From contig JAICRU010000012.1 of the NCBI GenBank assembly GCA_025937235.1, forward strand, positions 1-50,710: 50,710 nt of DNA. Reading direction: 5' to 3'. The notes beneath the pieces were generated by a model. That model did no database searches, was not told the DNA's origin, and worked only from the letters and a program-made list of their open reading frames with translations. This document shows positions 42,538 to 50,710 of this stretch, one piece after another (position 1 is the first letter of the stretch; the number at the start of each line of letters is the position of its first letter). The translations under genes were made by a program, and so were the position numbers. The DNA comes from Acidimicrobiia bacterium. Its GTDB lineage: Bacteria > Actinomycetota > Acidimicrobiia > Spongiisociales > ZC4RG35.

Positions 42538-43329
42538 TTGCTAGCAGTCGAGAACCTGGAGGTCGTCTACAACGACGTCGTGCTGGTGCTCCGCGGCGTG
42601 TCGCTCGAGGTGCCCGACGGCAAGATCGTCGCCCTGCTGGGCACCGATGGCGCCGGGAAGACGACCACGTTGCGAGCGATCACCGGGCTGCTCGACATTC
42701 ACGAAGGCGAGGTGACCAAGGGGGAGATCAGTTTCGACGGTGCAACGATCACGGAGGAAGATCCCTCCACCCGGGTGCGGCGTGGGATAAGCCAGGTGAT
42801 GGAGGGCCGCCGGGTATTCGTCGAGATGACGGTGGAGGAAAATCTGCGGGCCGGCGCCCACACCAACCGTGACGGAGAGCGGGTCAAGGAGGCGCGGGAG
42901 CGGGTGATGACGCTGTTTCCCAGGCTGGCCGATCGACGTCAGGCAACCGCCGGTTACTTGTCCGGGGGTGAACAGCAGATGCTGGCCATCGGTCGTGCCC
43001 TCATGCAGGACCCCAAGTTGCTCATCCTCGACGAGCCATCGCTGGGTCTGGCCCCACTCCTCGTGCAGGAGGTGCGGGACATCATCGTCGAGATCAATCA
43101 GCAGGGCACCTCGGTGCTTCTCATCGAGCAGAACGCCAAGATGGCCCTGTCCATCGCCGACTATGGCTACATCATGGAGACCGGGAAGGTGGTGATGGAC
43201 GGTGACCCGGCGAAGTTGCTGAAGGACGAGGACGTGAAGGAGTTCTATCTCGGTCTTCACGCCACCGGTGAACAGAAGTCGTTCCGGGATGTGAAGCACT
43301 ACAAACGACGAAAGCGGTGGTTGTCGTGA
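42538..43329 (+). CDS. livF: Branched-chain amino acid-type ABC transporter ATPase LivF (second system)
   Basis: A 263-residue ATPase. Walker A is GTDGAGKTTT (near residues 36-45), the signature is YLSGGEQQMLAIGRAL, Walker B is LLILDEPSLGLAP, and the family VMEGRRVFVEMTVEENL stretch is present. A C-terminal tail of about 25 residues (HATGEQKSFRDVKHYKRRKRW) is basic and longer than usual. TTG at 42538 is the start, with AGAGGA 5 nt upstream. Walker A has T-D-G-A rather than P-N-G-A. Confidence 0.92.
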   Translation: MLAVENLEVVYNDVVLVLRGVSLEVPDGKIVALLGTDGAGKTTTLRAITGLLDIHEGEVTKGEISFDGATITEEDPSTRVRRGISQVMEGRRVFVEMTVEENLRAGAHTNRDGERVKEARERVMTLFPRLADRRQATAGYLSGGEQQMLAIGRALMQDPKLLILDEPSLGLAPLLVQEVRDIIVEINQQGTSVLLIEQNAKMALSIADYGYIMETGKVVMDGDPAKLLKDEDVKEFYLGLHATGEQKSFRDVKHYKRRKRWLS

Positions 43330-43486
43330 TTCTCGTGTCCGAGCCAGTGTGGGAGCGGCAGCCCCGGCCGACCAGCGTCTGTTTGGCCGATATCGCCGCC
43401 TCGCGTGCGGACCGGTCCAGTGGTCCCCGGCCCCGGTTGGCGTCTGATTCGACGAGCCTGTCGGCCAAGGTCGGCCGGCAATCAAA

Positions 43487-44314
43487 ATGAGCGGCAAGTT
43501 GCTGCAGCGCCGGGCAGAGAGATCGGGCCCGAAGAGCTACGAGCACCTCCTCGAGGTGAAGGACGTCCATCTTGCATTCAAGGGGGTCAAGGCCATCGCC
43601 GGTGTGTCCTTCCACGTCGACGACGGGGAGTTGTTCGCCATCATCGGCCCCAACGGGGCCGGGAAGACCTCTCTCTTCAACGTCGTCAACCAGGTGTACG
43701 AGCCGCAGCAGGGTGACGTGCGCTGGAAGGGGGAGAGCCTCATGGGGCTCAAGCCGAATCAGACCGCCGAACGGGGAATCGCCCGCACCTTCCAGAACAT
43801 CGCCCTGTTCCCCCACATGACGGTGATCGAGAACCTCCTCACCGGGCGCCACGTCCGGATGCGCACCTCATGGCTCGCCGGCAGCGTCTGGCTGGGGAAG
43901 GCGAAGCGCGAGGAGATCGAGAATCGGGAGATCGTCGAGGACATCATCGACTTCCTCGAGATCGAGCAGTGGCGTAAGTACCCGGTCGGTCTCCTGCCGT
44001 ATGGGATCCAGAAGCGGGTCGAGCTGGGCCGGGCGCTGGCGATGGACCCCGAGCTCCTCATGCTCGACGAGCCGGTGGCGGGGATGAACCTGGAGGAGAC
44101 CGAAGACATGGCCAGGTTCATCCTCGACGTCCAGGATGAGCTCGGCATCGCCGTCCTCCTGGTCGAGCACGACATGGGCCTGGTCATGGACATCGCCGAT
44201 CGCATCCTCGTCGTCGACTTCGGCAAGCCCATCGCCGAAGGGACCCCCCAATCGGTTCAACACAACCCCAATGTGGTCAAGGCCTACCTGGGGGAGGAAG
44301 TGGAGACCGTCTGA
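43487..44314 (+). CDS. livG: Branched-chain amino acid-type ABC transporter ATPase LivG (second system)
   Basis: A 275-residue ATPase, final gene of the second operon. Walker A is GPNGAGKTS, followed by IARTFQNIALFPHMTVIENLL, signature LLPYGIQKRVELGRALA (in place of LSGGQ) and Walker B LLMLDEPVAGM, then VLLVEHDMGLVMD. A 157-bp gap separates it from livF, longer than other gaps in the operon; I see only short direct repeats of GTCGGCC there. Gene order LivF before LivG is opposite to the first system. Confidence 0.92.
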   Translation: MSGKLLQRRAERSGPKSYEHLLEVKDVHLAFKGVKAIAGVSFHVDDGELFAIIGPNGAGKTSLFNVVNQVYEPQQGDVRWKGESLMGLKPNQTAERGIARTFQNIALFPHMTVIENLLTGRHVRMRTSWLAGSVWLGKAKREEIENREIVEDIIDFLEIEQWRKYPVGLLPYGIQKRVELGRALAMDPELLMLDEPVAGMNLEETEDMARFILDVQDELGIAVLLVEHDMGLVMDIADRILVVDFGKPIAEGTPQSVQHNPNVVKAYLGEEVETV

Positions 44315-44374
44315 CCCGATTCGAATTCTCCGATTCGCGTAGAGGATTCAGCTGCGGGTCGGGTGAGTGCGTCG

Positions 44375-45570
44375 TCACCCTCGAAACCAGACACTCAGCG
44401 ACGCAGGCTGAAGCGTGCGTGCCAGTGTCTCCCGCAGATCCGACTCGAGCACCGCGGCGTCGGTGATGGCCGTCATCCGGTGCGAGAATGCTTCTACCTC
44501 CCGTTCCACGTCGAAGCTCGTCCGGTTGAATCTGCGATCCATCCACCGCTGCACGCGCATCCGCAACGGAGCGAACACTGCTGCCGAGGCCAAGGTCGCC
44601 GCGGCCACGGCCAGGTCGTCCGAGGCCGGGACCATCAGCTGGATCGCGATGACCCCGATTGTGTAAACGACGGCCAGAGCCCCGATCAACAGGGCATAGG
44701 TGAAGGTACGGCTGACGATGCGGTCGATCGCATACAGCTGATAGCGGTTGATGGCCAAGGCGATGGTGCCGGGAATCGAGGAGAACAACAGAACCGAGAC
44801 AAAGGGAGCCCATTGTGCCGCTTCGTCCCTCCACGTCCCAAGGGCTGCGGCGCCGATGGTAGCGGCCACGATCACGCAGACCAGAGCCAGGGAAAGCGCC
44901 ACCCACTTGATCTGGAGACGCTCCACGATGTCCGCCTTTCGGTATCTGGCCACGGTCGAAGCCAAGGCCCCGGCCGCGCCCAGCACGAGCAAGGAGGTCA
45001 GGCCAAGGTAATAAGGGGAGCCTTCGGCGAACACCTCTTCGAAAGGGCCGGTCAACGCTTCGATGCCGGCTGCGATAAATCCAAAGAGGAGAGCACCGAC
45101 TCCAGTACGAGAACCCAGCCCCATCCCCGTCGGACACGGCCGGTCGGGAAGATGAGAGGCAAGACCACCGTCATGAGGATCAGGGCGGGGAACCAGCTGA
45201 AGCCGAGCCAGACCGAGCCCAGGGTCCTGATAACCCCCGGCTCGCCCGCAACCAGGTCGGGGTGAAGGATCTCTCCGACCCAGGTGAAGGCGAAGCAGGC
45301 GCCGATGGCATGGAGGATCCAGCTCACGGGGTTGGAGCCACTTCTGCGGATGATCCAGCCGGCGAGCGAGAATGAGAGCCCGACCACGCTCGTGGTCAGC
45401 GTGGCGACGGGCCGGTACCCCAACCTGGCCAGGGGTTCGTCCCAGGTCGGATAGGTGAGGAACATGAGGGCGAGGGAGCACGACACCACCAGCAGGGCGG
45501 CAGCCGAAAGCCGCCGGCCCGCCGGATGGTCTATGACGCCCCGTCCCGTTTGGTGCATGGTGCCGATCAT
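44375..45570 (-). pseudogene. Polytopic membrane protein (sensor-like) split by a frameshift
   Basis: Two frames make one protein. The first (from 45570) gives about five hydrophobic segments and ends its similarity at the IFPTGRVRRGWGWVL stretch. The second continues with GVGALLFGFIAAGIEALTGP, helices, and a C-terminal RYQLYAIDRIVSRTFTYALLIG...RRFNRTSFDVEREVEAF...LQPASLSVWFR. I recall intact actinobacterial proteins joining these parts, often next to or fused to sensor kinases. One missing base near 45095-45110 would restore the frame. Pseudogene or sequence error cannot be separated here. Confidence 0.8.
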
Positions 45571-45577
45571 GCCCGCC

Positions 45578-45596
45578 GGCGTTACGGAGGCGTTAC
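45578..45596. repeat. Direct repeat GGCGTTAC with 11-bp period
   Basis: Two exact 8-bp copies start at 45578 and 45589, just upstream of the frameshifted membrane-protein gene (which reads GTAACGCC twice). An 11-bp period puts both on one face of the helix, as for response-regulator sites; no regulator is known. Confidence 0.4.
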
Positions 45597-45609
45597 CGCC
45601 GAAGGCGGC

Positions 45610-46191
45610 TTAGGGCCGCGGATACTCCCCGACCATCTTCCAGGCGGCAGGGAGCAGGAGGCCGGCGGCGGTGGCCTTGATGATGTCGCCGAGGATGAAG
45701 GGGACGACCCCGGCGAGGACCGCCTCGGAAAGGGTCATGTCGAGCAGGATCATCAGCCCGGCGACACCGAAGGCGTAGATGATGAATGAACCAGCGATGA
45801 ACGCGGTGAACATCGTGGGAAACGTGCGATCCTGGCGACGTTCGGCCAGGTGCCCGACGAGCCCTGCAGCCACGATGAAGCCGATCAGGTACCCGCTGGT
45901 GCCTGCTGCGCTTGCAGTGTCCCACCCCGACGCACCTCCGGAATAGACAGGAAGACCCAGGGCACCGGCCGCAACGTATACCCCTTGTCCCGCCGCTCCC
46001 AGGGCAGCGCCGAGGGCGGCGCCGGTGAGAAGGACGGCGAATGTCTGACCGGTGATCGGGACGGGAGTGAAGGGGAGATTGATCTTCCACTGGGCGGCGA
46101 GGGCGGTCAGGGCGGCGGCGCCGATTACGAGCAGGACCGAGCTGGTCCGGGATCTAGGGATCACCCGCTGAGAGAGAACTGCCGATGTCAT
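45610..46191 (-). CDS. bioY: Biotin transporter BioY (ECF-type substrate-binding subunit)
   Basis: A 193-residue membrane protein that binds biotin for import, alone or with ECF ATPases. The BioY pattern includes KINLPFTPVPITGQTFAVLLTGAALG, GLPVYSGGASG and GTSGYLIGFIVAA, with about six helices. GAGGAG stands before the ATG at 46191. No bioM/bioN (ecfA/ecfT) genes are adjacent, so it would need a shared module or act alone. It is divergent from the Lon-like protease gene. Confidence 0.93.
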   Translation of the reverse strand: MTSAVLSQRVIPRSRTSSVLLVIGAAALTALAAQWKINLPFTPVPITGQTFAVLLTGAALGAALGAAGQGVYVAAGALGLPVYSGGASGWDTASAAGTSGYLIGFIVAAGLVGHLAERRQDRTFPTMFTAFIAGSFIIYAFGVAGLMILLDMTLSEAVLAGVVPFILGDIIKATAAGLLLPAAWKMVGEYPRP

Positions 46192-46258
46192 CTTTATCTC
46201 CTCGAAACGCAGCCTCTGCCACCTTAAAGGCCTCAGGCTGTCGCTCGCAGGCCACCGT

Positions 46259-46264
46259 TACCCT
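46259..46264 (+). promoter_or_regulatory. Leaderless-type -10 element (TACCCT)
   Basis: TACCCT is followed by 6 nt and the GTG start of the Lon-like protease gene at 46271. Confidence 0.5.
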
Positions 46265-46270
46265 TTCATC

Positions 46271-47284
46271 GTGGAAGCCCAGGACAAACGCGGAACGCAT
46301 TGGCCCCTGTTCCTGGTGGGGGCACTATTGGTAATGGGCGCCCTGATCCTGGCGGTTTGGAATCTGGAACTGCCCTATCTCGCGTTCTCCTCCGGGCCGG
46401 TCTCCGACGCCGCCGACGCAGTGGATGCCAGTGAGGTCGAGGTGTATCCCCCTGACGGCGAGCTGCTCATGCTCACGGTGGTGAGCCAGGACGTGAACAT
46501 CTTCGAAGCGATGATCGCAGGCGTGGACCCAAGCATCGACCTGGTGCCCAGGGAGGCATATCGCCCGCCGGATGAGAGCGACGAGGACTATCGCAAGCGT
46601 GTGCTCCAGCAGATGGACGACTCGGAGACCCGGGCCATCACCGTCGCCCTCGAGCATCTCGGTTACGACATGATCCCGACCGACGTGTTGGTCACGGATC
46701 TCGTGCCCGACAAGCCTGCCGCCAAAGTCCTCCGAATCGGGGACTCGGTCGACTCCCTGAATGGTGTCGAGATCGTGCGGAGCACCGATCTGACCGACGC
46801 CCTCGAGGGATTCCAGCCGGGAGAGCTGGTCGACCTGGGTGTGACCAGGGACGGGACGGCCCAGACTCTCGAGATCGAGCTAGCCGAGCGGGATGACCCG
46901 GAAGGAGGGGCCATGATCGGTATCACCGTGGGCGAGCTCAGTGAGCCACCTTTCCCGGTCTCCATCGAGGCAGGAGACGTGGGTGGGCCGTCGGCGGGGA
47001 TGATGCACGCCTTGGCGATCATCGACATCCTGACCCCCGGCGAGATGACGAAGGGGCACATCGTGGCCGGCACAGGAACCATCGCCTATGACGGCACGGT
47101 GGGCGCGATTGGGGGCATTCGCCAAAAGGTGGTGGGGGCGGAGGCCGCCGGCGCGGAGTACGTTCTTGTGCCGGAGGGCAACTACGAATCCGCCCTTACC
47201 GCACCGCGCGAATCCATCGAGATCGTGCCTGTGACGACCATCCAGGACGCCATCGACTTCTTGGATCAGCTTGAAGAGGCCTGA
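46271..47284 (+). CDS. YlbL-type PDZ/Lon-like (S16) membrane protease
   Basis: A 337-residue protein with one N-terminal membrane helix (residues about 11-30), a linker region, a PDZ domain (about 135-210) and a C-terminal Lon-like S16 domain. The Ser-Lys dyad is visible: Ser in GDVGGPSAGMMHAL near residue 240 and Lys in GAIGGIRQKVVGAEAAG near 283. There is no AAA ATPase domain. YlbL-type proteases occur in Firmicutes and actinobacteria and in Bacillus take part in recovery from DNA damage by degrading a cell-division inhibitor; the target here is unknown. GTG start at 46271. Confidence 0.92.
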   Translation: MEAQDKRGTHWPLFLVGALLVMGALILAVWNLELPYLAFSSGPVSDAADAVDASEVEVYPPDGELLMLTVVSQDVNIFEAMIAGVDPSIDLVPREAYRPPDESDEDYRKRVLQQMDDSETRAITVALEHLGYDMIPTDVLVTDLVPDKPAAKVLRIGDSVDSLNGVEIVRSTDLTDALEGFQPGELVDLGVTRDGTAQTLEIELAERDDPEGGAMIGITVGELSEPPFPVSIEAGDVGGPSAGMMHALAIIDILTPGEMTKGHIVAGTGTIAYDGTVGAIGGIRQKVVGAEAAGAEYVLVPEGNYESALTAPRESIEIVPVTTIQDAIDFLDQLEEA

Positions 47285-47341
47285 TCGTCGAATGTGCCAA
47301 ACCCGGTCGGAATCCGGCCCGGTCGGTATCTTCTAGGGCCG

Positions 47342-49174
47342 ATGGCTGCTGAGCTCAACCCCGAGCAGATCAGGGCGGTCGGGTTCCGAACCGTTCGACG
47401 TGGGCTGGATCCGGACGAGGTGTCCGCGTTTCTCCAGAGGATCGCAGCCACGATGGAGCAACTCGAGTCGGATCGGCAGCGTCTCGCCGCCAAGGTCGGC
47501 GAGTTCGCCGACAGAGACCTCGAATCGGAGTTCGAGAGCCTCGGCCGCGAAGTGGCGGCCATTCTGACCACTGCCAAGCAAGCCGCAGGCTCGATGAGGG
47601 AGAACGCCGCCCTCGATGCGGCCCGATGGCGATCCGAGGCCATGAGTGAGGTCGAGGTCATGCGGAAATCGGCGCGCAGTGACGCCGAGGCGCTGCGTGG
47701 CGACGCCTGGGCCACTGGGACCGAACTGCTCAACCAGGCGTCGGCCGAGGCACGCCGCATCCGGGGCGAGGCCGAGCAGGATGTCCTGTCCGTGATGGGG
47801 GAGGCGGAGAGAGAGGCGCATCGTCTCACGTCCACGGCACGGCGTGAGGCCGAGGATGTCCTGCGGTCGGCGATGATGGACGCTGAGAAGCTTGCATCGG
47901 AAGCCAAGAAGCGGCACGACGATCTGATCGAACAGGCCTACCGGCAGGCAGAGAGCGCCCAGGAGCGGACAAGGGCCCTCGAAGAGCGCCGCGAGGAGCT
48001 GATGCTGGAGCTGGAGACTGTGCGGTCGACCCTCAGTCGTCTCGAGGGGACCTTGGAAGAGCGCCGGGAGGACCTCGAGCTCTCCCAGGAGACGACGAGT
48101 GTCAGGGTGGTGCCGGCCCGGGTGGATCCGGGCGAGGTGGAATGGGAGCTGGGGGAAACAGTGCGAGTGATCGCTCCCGTCGAGCGAGACCCTGGTGTCC
48201 TTGAGTCTCGGGCCCGCTCCCAGCCCGACATCGACGAGATCGACGAGGCGGCCCCGGTCGATCGGTATCCCCCTCCAATGATCGATGAGCCCCGCCATGT
48301 CCCCGAGCCCGAGCCCGTCGTCGTGCCGGAGCCGGCTCCGGGTGAGCCGGACATGGAGCAGCCAACCGGGACGGAGGAGCAGGACCTGGCCGAGCCGCCG
48401 GTGGTGGAGGAAGAAGAGTCTCAGGCCGACGATGTGGGAGCCCTGTTCGCCTCGTTGCGGGGGTCTTCGCGGCCTGTGATCACCGTCCACCGCACGGCGG
48501 AGCCAGCCGAAGAAGAAGCTGCGACGGCTCCGGCCGCCTCCCTAGGGCCTGCGGCTCAGCCGGTCGCCCGCAGCGAGCATCTGGAGATGCGAGATTCCCG
48601 GCTACTCCCCATCACCAACCGTGCCCTTCGAGGCGTGAAGAAGGCCGTGACCGATGCCCAGAACGTGGCCCTGGACAGTCTCCGAATCGACGACTCCTGG
48701 CAGCCGGAGAGTCAGGTCTTGGCCGAGATGATGCAGGCCGACCTAAAGGGCCTGTGGGCGGAGAGCTACGCCGCGGGGCATTTCGCCGCCGAGGAGATGA
48801 CCGGGGAGAAGTTGGAGCGAGGGGACACTCCAACGTCCAATGCAGCCGATGAGTTCGCAGAGGACCTGGCGGGAGCCGTGTCCCTTGCCTTGGTCGATGC
48901 CGGGGAGGGGCTCCGGGCGAGACAGACAGCCGTCTCCCGCGTGTTCCGTGGATGGCGAACCGATGAGGTCGAGCGTCGCGTGCGCCAACTGGCTATGACC
49001 GGCTACCACCGTGGCCTTGCCGACTCGGTCGGCGAGACCGACGGTTTGGAATGGGTTGCCAGTGGCACACCGTGCAGCGCTTGCCGCAACGCTGCCTCCG
49101 AGCCCGAGACACATCTGCCCCCGATTCATGCGGGCTGTGAGTGCACCCTGGTCCTGGTCGGAGCCCAGACCTAG
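47342..49174 (+). CDS. DivIVA-domain coiled-coil protein with phage head-morphogenesis-like C-terminus
   Basis: A 610-residue protein. Residues 1-40 match the DivIVA membrane-curvature domain (ELNPEQIRAVGFRTVRRGLDP, EVSAFLQRI). A long Ala/Glu/Arg coiled coil fills about 35-245; a Pro/Glu-rich disordered linker covers about 270-420. The last 150 residues look like the SPP1 gp7/Mu gpF minor head family: a helical part with VERRVRQLAMTGYHRGLADS, GLEWVASGTPCSAC (C578, C581), and LPPIHAGCECTLV (H596, C599, C601), a likely zinc-binding cluster. No phage genes are nearby. A role in pole or septum organisation is inferred from the DivIVA part. Confidence 0.82.
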   Translation: MAAELNPEQIRAVGFRTVRRGLDPDEVSAFLQRIAATMEQLESDRQRLAAKVGEFADRDLESEFESLGREVAAILTTAKQAAGSMRENAALDAARWRSEAMSEVEVMRKSARSDAEALRGDAWATGTELLNQASAEARRIRGEAEQDVLSVMGEAEREAHRLTSTARREAEDVLRSAMMDAEKLASEAKKRHDDLIEQAYRQAESAQERTRALEERREELMLELETVRSTLSRLEGTLEERREDLELSQETTSVRVVPARVDPGEVEWELGETVRVIAPVERDPGVLESRARSQPDIDEIDEAAPVDRYPPPMIDEPRHVPEPEPVVVPEPAPGEPDMEQPTGTEEQDLAEPPVVEEEESQADDVGALFASLRGSSRPVITVHRTAEPAEEEAATAPAASLGPAAQPVARSEHLEMRDSRLLPITNRALRGVKKAVTDAQNVALDSLRIDDSWQPESQVLAEMMQADLKGLWAESYAAGHFAAEEMTGEKLERGDTPTSNAADEFAEDLAGAVSLALVDAGEGLRARQTAVSRVFRGWRTDEVERRVRQLAMTGYHRGLADSVGETDGLEWVASGTPCSACRNAASEPETHLPPIHAGCECTLVLVGAQT

Positions 49175-49206
49175 TCGGCCCTCGAAATCAAGAACCTGGC
49201 AGGCAT

Positions 49207-49212
49207 TAGCCT
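49207..49212 (+). promoter_or_regulatory. Leaderless-type -10 element (TAGCCT)
   Basis: TAGCCT ends 8 nt before the ATG of the UPF0182 gene at 49221; no ribosome-binding site is visible. Confidence 0.45.
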
Positions 49213-49220
49213 CATCGCCA

Positions 49221-50710
49221 ATGTTCACAAGGGTCCCGACCGACTATCGGGCGGATCGAAGACGGCCGATCACGCTCATCCTGATCATCGTCGCCGCGAT
49301 ATACCTCTTCTTCACAGCCTTGGGCACGCTGTGGACGGACTATCTATGGCTGGGCTCGATCGGATTCGAGGAAGTATGGCGGCGCCGGTGGGGCATGTCG
49401 CTTGTACTCGGCGCCTTGGGGATCGGCATCGCCTTCCTGGTGATCTGGGTGAGCCTGCGTCTCGTCGATCGAATGTCCCCACGCTGGGCGCCGTTCGATC
49501 TGACCGAAGAGGAGGAGATGATCGAGCGCTTCCGGGAGTGGGTGGAGCCCCGGATCCGCCAGATCCGTGCCTGGATCACCGGTGGCCTCGCGGTTCTGCT
49601 CGGCTTGAGCGTCGCATCCTGGCGAGACGAAGTGTTCCTCTTCATCAACGCCAAGGAATTCGGCACCGTGGACCCGATCTTCGGGCTCGATGTCGGGTTC
49701 TATATCTTCCGGCTTCCGTTGCTGGGCACCATCACAGACTGGGTCTTCAACCTACTGGTCCTGACCACCGTGGTGGTGCTGGTCGGCCACTACTTCAATG
49801 GTGGCTTTCGTCTCAGCGGGCGAAGGCTGACCGCCACCCGGCGGGCCAAGACCCACATCTCGATCATGCTCGCCCTGATCGCGCTGGTGCGAGCGGTGGT
49901 CTACCGCCTCGACATGTACGAGTTGTTGTTGTCCGATCGGGTGGCCGACCAGTTCTTCGGCCCGGGTTTCACCGACGTCACCGCTCGTCTCCCCGCATAT
50001 CGGTTGCTGATCCTTGTCGCGGTGATGGCGGCGATCCTGTTCATCGTCAACATCTTCAGGCCGGGGTGGAGCCTGGCCCTGGTCGCCGCAGCCTCATGGC
50101 TGGTGGTGGCTGTGGCTGCAGCGGCCATCTATCCGGTGATCATCCAACGTCTCCAGGTCAGCCCACAGCCCCTGGCCCGGGAGACCCCCTACATCCAGAA
50201 CAGCCTCACCTTCACCCGGGCGGCCTGGGGGCTCGACCAGGTGGAGGTCCGCGGCTTCCCTGCCTCCGACGACCTCGAGGCGGGCGACATCGAGGCCAAC
50301 CGACTCACCATCGACAACTTGCGTCTCTGGGATCCGTCGGTGCTGCCCCGCACCTACCAGAGCTTCCAGGAGCTGCGCAACTATTACACGCTCTCGGTCG
50401 TCGACACCGATCGCTATCTGAACGAGGGAATCCCGGTCCAGGTCATGCTGTCGGTGCGTGAGCTGGAAGAGGTGAACCTGCCCCGTGAGGACTGGCTCAA
50501 CCAGCGGCTTCTCTACACGCACGGGTTCGGCGCCGTGGTGAACGTCGCCAACCAGGTGGCCGACGACGGCCAGCCCAACTTCCTCCTACGTGACGTGCCG
50601 CCCGAGGCGGCGGTGCCGGCTCTCGAGCTGGAGGAGCCCAGGGTCTACTTCGGCGAGACCTATCAGGAAGGTCGGCCGGTGATCGTCAAGACCGGTGATT
50701 CCCCCCAGGA
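49221..50710 (+). CDS. UPF0182 family membrane protein (partial, 3' end outside window)
   Basis: The first 496 residues of a protein that usually has 850-1000. It begins with a membrane helix (ITLILIIVAAIYLFFTALGTLWTDYLWLGSIGF), continues with several more helices to about residue 300, and then a soluble part starting RETPYIQNSLTFTRAAWGLD, the landmark of UPF0182/COG1615. Function is unknown; these proteins are common in actinobacteria and cyanobacteria. It follows the DivIVA gene by 46 bp on the same strand. Confidence 0.93.
   Translation, partial: MFTRVPTDYRADRRRPITLILIIVAAIYLFFTALGTLWTDYLWLGSIGFEEVWRRRWGMSLVLGALGIGIAFLVIWVSLRLVDRMSPRWAPFDLTEEEEMIERFREWVEPRIRQIRAWITGGLAVLLGLSVASWRDEVFLFINAKEFGTVDPIFGLDVGFYIFRLPLLGTITDWVFNLLVLTTVVVLVGHYFNGGFRLSGRRLTATRRAKTHISIMLALIALVRAVVYRLDMYELLLSDRVADQFFGPGFTDVTARLPAYRLLILVAVMAAILFIVNIFRPGWSLALVAAASWLVVAVAAAAIYPVIIQRLQVSPQPLARETPYIQNSLTFTRAAWGLDQVEVRGFPASDDLEAGDIEANRLTIDNLRLWDPSVLPRTYQSFQELRNYYTLSVVDTDRYLNEGIPVQVMLSVRELEEVNLPREDWLNQRLLYTHGFGAVVNVANQVADDGQPNFLLRDVPPEAAVPALELEEPRVYFGETYQEGRPVIVKTGDSPQ

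Noticed and set aside
43330-43486. Possible extra gene between livF and livG of the second operon
   Set aside because: No frame with a start, ribosome-binding site and coding character; only short GTCGGCC direct repeats.

Overview
The window is high-GC DNA with densely packed genes, many joined by 1-4 bp start/stop overlaps (ATGA, GTGA, TGATG). The content points to an actinobacterium, plausibly of the class Acidimicrobiia: a wax-ester/diacylglycerol acyltransferase, a DivIVA-domain protein, a YlbL-type Lon-like protease, a UPF0182 protein, an ECF sigma/anti-sigma/RseB-like operon next to tatA, a DUF2277 protein and many leaderless-type promoters. The taxonomic placement is inference. I see no insertion sequence, integrase, plasmid function, CRISPR array or rRNA gene. 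The only RNA gene found is a tRNA-Arg(CCT).

Layout. 0-5.3 kb (minus): a branched-chain amino acid-type ABC operon, substrate-binding lipoprotein, livH, an enlarged livM, livG, livF (cut by the left edge). 5.5-9 kb (plus): metallo-beta-lactamase-fold hydrolase, methyltransferase, AlaX-type editing protein, universal stress protein, CvpA-CAP fusion. 9-11.7 kb (minus): a coupled operon of WS/DGAT, a small conserved protein and a DMT permease. 11.8-17.4 kb: FAD-linked oxidase, a secreted M28 aminopeptidase flanked by a 103-bp direct repeat of the oxidase gene's 3' end, flavodoxin, tRNA-Arg, and a frameshifted DUF1254/DUF1214 gene. 17.4-24.4 kb: Ppx/GppA phosphatase with a CYTH-like N-terminus, a large membrane protein that looks like an interrupted alpha/beta hydrolase, a NYN nuclease with two OST-HTH domains, an amino-acid oxidase-like flavoprotein and an ornithine-cyclodeaminase-like protein. 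24.4-32.4 kb: an ArsR-type regulator with an SRPBCC gene, divergent from an orphan clpP and separated from it by two identical-arm operators; DUF2277; a membrane protein; a CLC protein with CBS and TrkA-C-like domains; a membrane-anchored Mrr-like protein; tatA; and the sigma/anti-sigma/RseB operon. 32.4-36.8 kb: AI-2E permease, peroxiredoxin, a DUF2342-like protein lacking its zinc motif, HtrA protease and, divergently, moaE. 36.9-44.3 kb: a second Liv-type ABC operon headed by an acyl-CoA synthetase. 44.4-50.7 kb: a frameshifted membrane protein, bioY, a Lon-like protease, a DivIVA protein with a phage-head-morphogenesis-like tail, and the start of a UPF0182 protein.

How it fits together. 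The two complete ABC importers use related lipoproteins with almost the same N-terminus, and each lipoprotein gene is followed by a perfect GC-rich hairpin, which suggests the same way of making more binding protein than permease. The acyl-CoA synthetase in the second operon suggests that its substrate is a carboxylic acid to be activated after import. The sigma operon, HtrA, Lon-like protease and ClpP form an envelope and protein quality-control theme. The most unusual items are the DivIVA/gp7-like chimera, the interrupted membrane hydrolase, the CYTH-Ppx fusion, the twin operators between the ArsR-type gene and clpP, and the duplicated gene tail around the M28 peptidase. Functions rest on motif recognition by eye; no searches were run.
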